From Methanoregula sp. (GTDB lineage Archaea; Halobacteriota; Methanomicrobia; Methanomicrobiales; Methanospirillaceae), in NCBI GenBank assembly GCA_028705545.1, contig JAQWDG010000141.1:1-5166 (forward strand): a stretch of 5,166 nucleotides of DNA, written 5' to 3'. A model generated the notes under the pieces. That model made no database searches. It was not told the DNA's origin and was given only the letters and a program-made list of their open reading frames with translations. Below are positions 1 through 4,873 of this stretch, piece after piece. Position 1 is the first letter of the stretch; each line of letters starts with the position of its first letter. The translations under genes were made by a program, and so were the position numbers.

Positions 1-452
1 CCCGAGAGCACACCCACCTTTTCCGGGAGGCAAAACTTCTCTGCCAGTACCCTGCCTTTATCGATCATCGCAAGCTTCTGCCGGATGGTCCGGCCCTCAA
101 AAATCCCGACCGGCGCAAACAGGAACTTTTTCCCGCCGGCCGTCTCAAGGAGGGCCACACGTTCGAGATGACTGACACCGGCAGCCTCCGCGAGCTTCAT
201 CAACGTACTTTCGCTTGGCAGGTTCCCGCGTACCGCTGCTGCGATCTTTCCTGAAAACAAATCGGCAACAAGGGCCGCATCGGGATCGCCGCTTTCAGCT
301 ACTCTCACGTTTGCCGTATCCTTGGGGACTCCCGCTGCCTGTGGCCGCGAATAACAGACAATATCGTACGGGACCCCCGCACGGATAGCGCTCGCAATAA
401 CCCGGTCTCCCTCAGGGCCCATCCCGATTCCAATGGCAGTTCGTTCAGTCAT
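1..452 (-). CDS. mtxX: MtxX, methanogenesis marker protein 4 (partial, C-terminus outside window)
   Basis: Reading the minus strand from the ATG at 452 gives 150 residues with no stop, so the gene continues past the left edge. The N-terminus reads MTERTAIGIGMGPEGDRVIAS, a glycine-rich opening typical of the family. Further on are AAAVRGNL (residues 71-78) and LLETAGGKKFLFAPVGIFEG (101-120), which I recognise from memory as MtxX (methanogenesis marker 4), a roughly 240-residue family distantly related to phosphate acetyl/butyryl transferases. The family is named a putative methyltransferase subunit, but its reaction is not established and I assign none. The gene is head-to-head with the siroheme synthase-like gene. 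The start is uncertain: the frame stays open upstream to 671, with further in-frame ATGs at 515 and 524. I chose 452 because the conserved GIG motif follows it closely and a GGGGA stretch lies 8 bases upstream. The alternative is a more general phosphotransacetylase-like protein. Confidence 0.75.
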   Translation of the reverse strand, partial: MTERTAIGIGMGPEGDRVIASAIRAGVPYDIVCYSRPQAAGVPKDTANVRVAESGDPDAALVADLFSGKIAAAVRGNLPSESTLMKLAEAAGVSHLERVALLETAGGKKFLFAPVGIFEGRTIRQKLAMIDKGRVLAEKFCLPEKVGVLS

Positions 453-463
453 AAGCTGCGTCC

Positions 464-486
464 CCGGACCTGGTGACGGGGTCCGG
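464..486. repeat. Inverted repeat (7-bp perfect stem, 9-nt loop) upstream of mtxX start
   Basis: CCGGACC (464-470) and GGTCCGG (480-486) are perfect reverse complements separated by 9 bases. On the minus-strand transcript the hairpin would end 11 bases before the preferred mtxX ATG at 452, next to its GGGGA candidate ribosome binding site. It could influence translation of mtxX. If translation instead begins at 515 or 524 it lies within the coding sequence. Short GC-rich stems occur by chance in DNA of this composition. Confidence 0.5.
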
Positions 487-570
487 ACAAACCCTGCACC
501 ACCGGCCGATACCATCCCTCTCATGTCAGGAATGATAAGGATACGCTTGACCGAAACGGATTTTTCAGTC

Positions 571-578
571 AATAAAAA
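571..578 (-). promoter_or_regulatory. Candidate TATA box for mtxX
   Basis: The minus strand reads TTTTTATT here, the most AT-rich stretch upstream of mtxX. With the usual archaeal spacing of about 25 bases, transcription would start near 548, giving a leader of roughly 95 bases to the ATG at 452 or about 25 bases to the ATG at 524. The match to the archaeal TATA consensus is loose. Confidence 0.3.
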
Positions 579-642
579 CCGGATATCCCCGGGCCGGCAC
601 CTGCATGACACAAGAGAACGGGACACCCCGGCCGTTCCCTGC

Positions 643-657
643 ACCTGACCTTCAGGT
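643..657. repeat. 15-bp inverted repeat, candidate operator
   Basis: ACCTGA (643-648) and TCAGGT (652-657) form a perfect 6-bp inverted repeat around a 3-base spacer. It sits 14 bases upstream of the candidate TATA box of the siroheme synthase-hemA unit. The symmetry and position suit a dimeric transcription factor site. No regulator can be named from the sequence. Confidence 0.4.
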
Positions 658-671
658 CCCGTACCCGAATC

Positions 672-679
672 CTATACCT
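672..679 (+). promoter_or_regulatory. Candidate TATA box for the siroheme synthase-hemA unit
   Basis: CTATACCT lies about 37 bases before the ATG at 712. Archaeal spacing would put the transcription start near 700, so the leader would be only about 10 bases and the message nearly leaderless. This fits the lack of a strong GGAGG site before 712. A TTAAAG stretch just downstream (679-684) is an alternative box. Confidence 0.35.
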
Positions 680-711
680 TAAAGTAACGAATGCACTCTA
701 ATTATTGATCA

Positions 712-1335
712 ATGATCCCTCTCTTCGTTGACTGTGCGGGCAGGCAGGTCGTGATCTTCGGAGGGGGGGCTGTAGCGGCCAGGAAAGCCGGGCACTTCGC
801 AAACGAGGCCGAAGTGCTCATGGTGAGCAAGTCGTTTACACCCGAGGCAAAGGCGCTCCCGGTCCAGATCCAGACGCTCGATACCCGGACCGCAAAAGAC
901 GAGGAGCTCGACGCGATCATCGAGAACGCATTCCTTGTCATCGGCGCCCTTTCCGACAAGGAAGAGAACGACCGGATCGGTGCGCTCGCGAGAGGCCACG
1001 GGGTGCTCTTCAATAATGCAAACGGCGAGGCCGGGGACGTGATCATCCCCGCGATGACGCTCGGGGCGCACTACGGGATCGCGATGAGCACCCTTGGCGA
1101 GAGCCCGGCGGTCTCACGCTTCATCCGCGAGGATATCGAGAAGCGCTACCCGGCGCTCGACGCCATGATCGCCCTCCAGAACCGGCTCCGCGGAGAGCTA
1201 AAGAAGCGGGACACTACCCCGGCCGGCCGACGCCGGGTCCTCTGGGAAGTCCTCCACGACAAAGAGGTCTGGTCGCTTCTCGCAAAGTCCCCAAATCTGG
1301 CGTGGGACCGGGTTGCGGAGAGGTATCTCGCATGA
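712..1335 (+). CDS. Precorrin-2 dehydrogenase / siroheme synthase-like protein (Met8/CysG N-terminal family)
   Basis: This 207-residue protein matches the family that oxidises precorrin-2 to sirohydrochlorin with NAD and, in some members, inserts iron to give siroheme. Visible features are the N-terminal IPLFVD strand, the Rossmann loop FGGGAVAARKA (16-26), the SDKEEN segment (81-86) that corresponds to TDDxxxN, the STLGESP turn (126-132) and a helical C-terminal part with RRRVLWEVL (173-181). Length is normal for the stand-alone form; the CysG methyltransferase domain is absent. The start is well fixed: an in-frame TGA at 706-708 lies just upstream and later starts would remove the first strand. 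Only a TGATC element (706-710) offers a possible ribosome site. The gene ends in an ATGA overlap with hemA, indicating translational coupling. Odd point: the residue equivalent to catalytic Asp104 of CysG appears to be Asn104 (NNAN instead of NVVD), and the serine equivalent to CysG Ser128 is Thr127. Dehydrogenase or chelatase activity may therefore differ. Confidence 0.88.
   Translation: MIPLFVDCAGRQVVIFGGGAVAARKAGHFANEAEVLMVSKSFTPEAKALPVQIQTLDTRTAKDEELDAIIENAFLVIGALSDKEENDRIGALARGHGVLFNNANGEAGDVIIPAMTLGAHYGIAMSTLGESPAVSRFIREDIEKRYPALDAMIALQNRLRGELKKRDTTPAGRRRVLWEVLHDKEVWSLLAKSPNLAWDRVAERYLA
1317..1324 (+). promoter_or_regulatory. Ribosome binding site deciding the hemA start
   Basis: GGAGAGGT ends 7 bases before the ATG at 1332. 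It lies inside the last codons of the preceding gene. It supports 1332 over the in-frame GTG at 1302, which would add ten residues not typical of the family. Confidence 0.7.
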
Positions 1336-2615
1336 ACGGCCGGGAGGCCGGCCTTGCCATTGCCGGTGTCAGCCACCAGACCGCAGATATCGCGGCGCTC
1401 GAAGCATTCCGGTTCCCGGATGAGGCCGCGTTCCTTGCCTCCGCAAAAAAACAGTTTGGCGGCGTCCTCCTCCTCCAGACCTGCAACCGTGTCGAGATCC
1501 TGGTCGAGGGCGATGCAGCCGACCTCCGCGATTTCCTTACCGGCCAGGGCAGGAAAGATTTCTTTTTGCTCGACGGCCGCGACGCGCTGCGCCACCTCTT
1601 CTCGCTTGCCGCCGGCATCGAATCAATGATTGTGGGCGAAGACCAGATCATCGGGCAGCTAAAAAAAAGCCTTGCCGATGCCGAGGCAGCCGGAAGTGCC
1701 GGGTGTTTTGTCGCGCAGTGCGTGACAAAGGCCGTCCATGTCGGTATCGAGGCCCGGCGCCGCACCCGGATCAACCGGGGCTCTGTCTCGGTCGGTTCCG
1801 CTGCCGTGCTCCTTGCCGAATCCGAGATCGGGTCGCTTGCAGGGCGGCACATCCTCGTGGTCGGGAGCGGCGAGATGGGACTTCTTGTGGCACAGGCGCT
1901 TGCCGCCAAACAACTCACCGCTATGTATGTCGCGAACCGCACCTTCAACCGCGCCGTCCAGCTCGCGGAAAAGATCGGCGGGAACGCGGTGAAGTTCTCC
2001 GAGCTCTACCGCTACATTGCCATTTCCGATGTGGTCATCTCCTGCACCGCTGCACCGCACGCGGTAATCCGCGCAGCGGAACTGGCCGAAGCCGTGAGCA
2101 CCCGCCCCCGGTTGCCCGACGGCTCGCCAAAACCGCTCATCATCATCGATATCGCCCAGCCCCGCGATGTGGAAGAAGAAGCGGGGACCGTTACCGGTGT
2201 CCGGCTCTTTACCATCGACAACCTGCGCGAGGTAAACGAGAAGACCATGGCGACCCGCAAGGAAGAAGCAGAGCGGGCATCTGCGTTTGTCGAAGAAGAA
2301 CTCGGCGTCTTTACCCGGCAGCTCATGCGCGGATCTTCCGACGACTGCATCGCCGCCCTCCACGCATGGGCCGAGGCAGTCCGGACCCGGGAGCGGGACA
2401 GGGCGCTTTCCCGGCTGGGCGCATGCGATGAAAGGACAACTGAAATTCTCGATGATTTCTCCCGGGTGCTCACAAAAAAGATCCTTGCCGATGCAACCGC
2501 ATCGATCCGGGAGAACGCGCAGGCCGGCGACCGGGCAGCGGCAGAAGCGATTGTTGCCGCGCTTACCCGGGGCACGGCGACCGGCGCAAAGAAGAAGGGA
2601 GATACCCGGCAGTAA
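1332..2615 (+). CDS. hemA: Glutamyl-tRNA reductase
   Basis: This cytosolic enzyme reduces the glutamate carried on tRNA-Glu to glutamate-1-semialdehyde with NADPH, the committed step of C5-pathway tetrapyrrole synthesis. The 427 residues show the family signature in order: GVSH (12-15), QTCNRVE (49-55) with catalytic Cys51, GIESMIVGEDQIIGQ (95-109), the NADPH-binding loop VVGSGEMG (176-183), IDIAQPRDVEE (272-282) and a helical C-terminal dimerisation domain from about 315. Length is normal. The start at 1332 is chosen because ATG overlaps the previous stop (ATGA, 1332-1335) and follows GGAGAGGT. Transcription is probably from the promoter before 712, and the acetyltransferase gene follows after 17 bases. 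HemL, its product-channelling partner in other organisms, is encoded about 2.3 kb downstream. No key residue is missing. Confidence 0.97.
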   Translation: MNGREAGLAIAGVSHQTADIAALEAFRFPDEAAFLASAKKQFGGVLLLQTCNRVEILVEGDAADLRDFLTGQGRKDFFLLDGRDALRHLFSLAAGIESMIVGEDQIIGQLKKSLADAEAAGSAGCFVAQCVTKAVHVGIEARRRTRINRGSVSVGSAAVLLAESEIGSLAGRHILVVGSGEMGLLVAQALAAKQLTAMYVANRTFNRAVQLAEKIGGNAVKFSELYRYIAISDVVISCTAAPHAVIRAAELAEAVSTRPRLPDGSPKPLIIIDIAQPRDVEEEAGTVTGVRLFTIDNLREVNEKTMATRKEEAERASAFVEEELGVFTRQLMRGSSDDCIAALHAWAEAVRTRERDRALSRLGACDERTTEILDDFSRVLTKKILADATASIRENAQAGDRAAAEAIVAALTRGTATGAKKKGDTRQ

Positions 2616-2617
2616 CC

Positions 2618-2625
2618 GGGAGGGG
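2618..2625 (+). promoter_or_regulatory. Ribosome binding site of the acetyltransferase gene
   Basis: GGGAGGGG lies 7 bases before the ATG at 2633, in the 17-base gap after the hemA stop. It is a strong archaeal Shine-Dalgarno match and fixes the start of the next gene. Confidence 0.65.
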
Positions 2626-2632
2626 ACAGCAC

Positions 2633-3100
2633 ATGAGCGCAAAACCCCCAAAGGACCTGTGTATCCGTCCCTGCGAAGACCGGGATTTTTCCGGGGTCAC
2701 GAATCTTGAGATCGACGGCATCCACGAACCCTACCGCTCGGCAGTCTTTGTCCGGCAGCAGGCAGTCCTCTCCCCGCAGACGTTCCTGGTCGCAACAAAA
2801 GACGAAAAGATCGTCGGGTTTTCTGTCGCAACGGTCGTGAACGACAATCCCCGCCGGGCATGGATCCTGCGCATGATGGTAGGCGACGGGTTCCGGCACT
2901 GCGGGATCGGGACGGCGCTCCTGCGGGAGATCTGCCGGGTGCTTGCCGGCAGGGGCATAACGGAGATTTACCTCACGGTCTCGCCCAAGAACGAACCGGC
3001 CGTCCGGCTCTACACCCGCGAAGGTTTTACCAAAGAATCGCTTGTTCCTGCTTATTTCGGTGAGGGCGAGGACCGGTTCGTGATGAAGCGGACCTGTTAA
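2633..3100 (+). CDS. GNAT-family N-acetyltransferase
   Basis: The 155-residue protein has the GNAT fold pattern of acetyl-CoA-dependent acyltransferases. It opens with IRPCEDRDFSGVTNLE (11-26), typical of the first strand and helix. A core strand reads AWILRMMV (76-83), followed by the acetyl-CoA pyrophosphate loop RHCGIGTAL (88-96), which fits the R/QxxGxG/A motif. Motif B reads NEPAVRLYTREGF (120-132), with Tyr127 in the position of the usual general acid. The overall layout is reminiscent of RimI-like protein N-terminal acetyltransferases, but substrate specificity cannot be read from the sequence. It follows hemA by 17 bases with its own strong ribosome site, so it is probably cotranscribed with hemA. 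No functional link to tetrapyrrole synthesis is evident. It ends 7 bases from the convergent lipoprotein gene. Confidence 0.9.
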   Translation: MSAKPPKDLCIRPCEDRDFSGVTNLEIDGIHEPYRSAVFVRQQAVLSPQTFLVATKDEKIVGFSVATVVNDNPRRAWILRMMVGDGFRHCGIGTALLREICRVLAGRGITEIYLTVSPKNEPAVRLYTREGFTKESLVPAYFGEGEDRFVMKRTC

Positions 3101-3104
3101 AAAA
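3099..3104 (-). terminator. Oligo-T terminator of the lipoprotein gene
   Basis: The minus strand has six T directly after the lipoprotein stop codon region, overlapping the last two bases of the acetyltransferase stop on the other strand. Archaeal RNA polymerase commonly terminates at such U-tracts without a hairpin. There is no comparable T-tract in the plus direction just after 3100. Confidence 0.5.
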
Positions 3105-3107
3105 GAG

Positions 3108-3773
3108 TTATTCCAGTTTCGTATACGCGGTCTTTCCCAAGGATGCGAGCATCTCGTAGGGGATCGTATCGTAGGGCGGGCACGTCCCGCTCATCCGGAT
3201 CACATCGAGAATATCGCCTTTTGCAAATACCACTTCGACATAACCGTCCGTTGCCACTGGCGCGCTGCTCTCGAATGCAATTGACGCCATGCCGCCGGTC
3301 GGGGTCGCAGTCGGTGTCCCGTTCACCAGTACTGCGGAAAACGCCCGGGTATCGGGCCCGGTTGCCGGTGCCGGGAGATTGGTAAAAGCAAGGCCCCCTA
3401 CTTTTCGCTCGTTTGCGGCAACAGCGGATACGAGATCCGACATGTTCTGTACCGAATAGCGCGTCACGGTCTGTGTCAGGGTGCAGGTGCCAGCCGAATT
3501 GTTGGCAGGCAGCGTATATACCACGACGTACCCGTCCTGCCAGCCAAGTTCGCGGGCGAGCGGACTCATCTCGGCCGTGGTCTTCTCGCGGGACGTGACC
3601 TGGGTCCACCCTTCGGACAGATCGGAGGGGGCGAGCGCGTATGCCAAAAGCGTAGTGTTTGTCGGGGCCGGTGTTTCCGCAGCCTGCGTTGCGGCAGGAG
3701 CCGAAGTGCACCCGGCGCACAGGAGGAAAGCGGCCACGACAATGACCGGAACGGTCCAGGAAAGGATCTTCAT
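3108..3773 (-). CDS. Predicted secreted lipoprotein of unknown function
   Basis: The 221-residue product starts with a short charged end (MK), a hydrophobic segment (3-20) and a lipobox-like LLCAGC ending at Cys22. It is thus probably exported and lipid-anchored on the outer face of the cytoplasmic membrane. A low-complexity linker rich in Ala, Thr and Pro follows (23-40). The globular part begins near LAPSDLSEGWTQV (48-60) and contains PLARELGWQDGYVV (71-84) and VVFAKGDILDVIRM (181-194). Cys97 and Cys198 could form a disulfide outside the cell. I recall similar hypothetical proteins in Methanomicrobiales but can name no characterised family. The gene runs opposite to the hem genes and converges on the acetyltransferase. 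No good Shine-Dalgarno sequence precedes the ATG at 3773, and a T-rich box about 25-35 bases upstream suggests a leaderless message. Function is unknown. Confidence 0.85.
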   Translation of the reverse strand: MKILSWTVPVIVVAAFLLCAGCTSAPAATQAAETPAPTNTTLLAYALAPSDLSEGWTQVTSREKTTAEMSPLARELGWQDGYVVVYTLPANNSAGTCTLTQTVTRYSVQNMSDLVSAVAANERKVGGLAFTNLPAPATGPDTRAFSAVLVNGTPTATPTGGMASIAFESSAPVATDGYVEVVFAKGDILDVIRMSGTCPPYDTIPYEMLASLGKTAYTKLE

Positions 3774-3796
3774 GACGTACCCGTTAGCCCTTCAAA

Positions 3797-3810
3797 CCTT
3801 AAAAAAAAGG
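3797..3810 (-). promoter_or_regulatory. Candidate promoter of the lipoprotein gene
   Basis: The minus strand reads CCTTTTTTTTAAGG, an AT-rich core with a TTTAAG end. Its centre is about 30 bases from the ATG at 3773, so transcription would start at or within a few bases of the start codon. This agrees with the absence of a clear ribosome site. Confidence 0.4.
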
Positions 3811-3835
3811 ATTGTTCTCCCCCACCGGTACGGGT

Positions 3836-3853
3836 GATATAATCATTTATAGG
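3836..3853 (+). promoter_or_regulatory. Promoter of the hemB-hemL unit
   Basis: Two overlapping TATA-like elements are present: GATATAAT (3836-3843) and TTTATA (3846-3851). Using the second with typical archaeal spacing places the transcription start near 3873 and leaves a leader of about 25 bases containing the GAGGT ribosome site. This position excludes the in-frame upstream starts at 3812 (TTG) and 3854 (ATG) for hemB. Confidence 0.5.
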
Positions 3854-3880
3854 ATGCACCAGCAAACAGTAATCATTAAT
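3840..3880. repeat. Direct repeat of an 11-bp AT-rich motif before hemB
   Basis: TAATCATTTAT (3840-3850) and TAATCATTAAT (3870-3880) match at 10 of 11 positions and are exactly 30 bp apart, close to three helical turns. They bracket the TATA box and probable transcription start. A related TAATTATTGAT lies at 699-709 before the siroheme synthase-like gene. The element may be a regulator site, or may reflect the AT-richness of archaeal promoters. Confidence 0.4.
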
Positions 3881-3884
3881 CTCC

Positions 3885-3889
3885 GAGGT
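3885..3889 (+). promoter_or_regulatory. Ribosome binding site deciding the hemB start
   Basis: GAGGT lies 9 bases before the ATG at 3899. It supports that start against the longer in-frame readings from 3812 and 3854, which lack such a site. Confidence 0.55.
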
Positions 3890-3898
3890 ACGGTGCGT

Positions 3899-4873
3899 AT
3901 GTTTCCCGAGCGACGCATGAGGCGGGTCAGGTCCCGCACGATCCAGCCCCTTTTATGTGAGACGACGCTTTCCAAAAACGATCTCGTCGCCCCCCTGTTT
4001 GTCGATGAGACTGCAAAGGCTCCCGTTGCAATAGAGTCCATGCCGGGCCAGTCGCGCTACCCGGTCGATATGATCGCGGCAGTAGCCGGCGACCTGTACG
4101 AGCGGGGCTGCCGGGCCGTCCTCCTCTTTGGGATCCCGGCGTTCAAGGACGAGGCCGCGACAAGCGCCTACGACTCCGAGGGGATTGTCCAGCAGGCGGT
4201 GAGGAGGGTCAAGGCCGCGTACCCGAAAATGGTTGTCATCACCGATGTCTGTGCCTGCGAGTACACGAGCCACGGTCACTGCGGGATCGTGGGCAGCACC
4301 CGGTGCGGGGACAAGGATCTCTTAAACGACGAATCGCTCCTGCTGATGAACCGGATCGCATTGAGCCATGCGGAAGCGGGCGCGGATATTGTCGCCCCGT
4401 CCTGCATGCTCGACGGTATGGTCGCTTCGATCCGCGGAGCGCTCGATAAGGAAGGCTATGAGGACGTGCTGATCATGTCCTACTCGACCAAGTTTTCCTC
4501 CGCGCTCTACGGCCCCTTCCGCGAAGCTGCGGCATCCGGTTTCTCGTTTGGCGACCGAACCACCTACCAGATGAACCCGGCGAACGGCCGCGAGGCATAC
4601 CTGGAATCGCAGCTCGACTATGAGGAAGGCGCCGATATTTTAATGGTCAAACCCGCCGGCCCGTATCTCGACGTGCTGGCCGATATTGCGACCCTTGGGA
4701 TCCCGGTTGCCGCGTACCAGGTAAGCGGGGAGTACGCAATGATCAAGGCAGCGGCGGAACGCGGCTGGATAAAGGAAAAAGAAACCGTGCTTGAAACGCT
4801 CACCTGCATCAAGAGGGCCGGGGCCGACCTCATCATTACGTATTTTGCACGCGACGTGTGCGGGTGGCTCTAA
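3899..4873 (+). CDS. hemB: Delta-aminolevulinic acid dehydratase (porphobilinogen synthase)
   Basis: HemB condenses two 5-aminolevulinate molecules into porphobilinogen in the cytosol, the second common step of tetrapyrrole synthesis. The 324 residues start MFPERRMRRVRS, the usual family opening, and length is normal. The metal site is the cysteine-rich zinc type: DVCACEYTSHGHCG (117-129 region) with Cys118, Cys120 and Cys128. The two Schiff-base lysines are visible as Lys198 in SYSTKFSSALYGPFR and Lys251 in MVKPAGPYLD. GDRTTYQMNPANGREA (218-233) and YQVSGEYAM (273-281) are further family blocks. The start at 3899 follows a GAGGT site and matches the family N-terminus; longer readings would begin within the promoter. 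The stop TAA is immediately followed by the hemL ATG, so the two genes are almost certainly cotranscribed. No anomaly is seen. Confidence 0.97.
   Translation: MFPERRMRRVRSRTIQPLLCETTLSKNDLVAPLFVDETAKAPVAIESMPGQSRYPVDMIAAVAGDLYERGCRAVLLFGIPAFKDEAATSAYDSEGIVQQAVRRVKAAYPKMVVITDVCACEYTSHGHCGIVGSTRCGDKDLLNDESLLLMNRIALSHAEAGADIVAPSCMLDGMVASIRGALDKEGYEDVLIMSYSTKFSSALYGPFREAAASGFSFGDRTTYQMNPANGREAYLESQLDYEEGADILMVKPAGPYLDVLADIATLGIPVAAYQVSGEYAMIKAAAERGWIKEKETVLETLTCIKRAGADLIITYFARDVCGWL

Noticed and set aside
433..648. Plus-strand 71-codon open frame across the mtxX start and the intergenic region
   Set aside because: It overlaps mtxX on the opposite strand, has no ribosome site, shows no recognisable domain and covers the promoter elements.
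763..769. Seven-G run in the siroheme synthase-like gene, possible sequencing error or slippage site
   Set aside because: It encodes the expected GGG of the Rossmann loop and the frame is intact through the gene.
1661..1668. Eight-A tract in hemA (CTA AAA AAA AGC), a possible frameshift site
   Set aside because: The zero frame continues through conserved HemA sequence on both sides, so no programmed shift is needed.
1214..1948. Minus-strand open frame (244 codons) opposite the siroheme synthase-hemA junction
   Set aside because: Arg/Ser/Pro-rich composition of a shadow frame lying opposite two well-supported genes.
1659..2651. Long minus-strand open frame (330 codons) opposite hemA
   Set aside because: It is antisense to a clear hemA; rare stops on the opposite strand are expected in high-GC DNA, and the translation has no recognisable motifs.
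2012..2899. Minus-strand open frame (295 codons) opposite hemA and the acetyltransferase gene
   Set aside because: Spans two well-supported genes antisense and has low-complexity Ser/Arg-rich composition.
3481..3837. Plus-strand open frame (118 codons) opposite the lipoprotein gene
   Set aside because: The minus strand encodes a convincing signal peptide and lipobox over the same bases; the plus frame has no motif or ribosome site.
3812..3898. N-terminal extension of HemB from a TTG at 3812 or ATG at 3854
   Set aside because: It would overlap the promoter, lacks a ribosome site, and the family N-terminus matches MFPERR at 3899.
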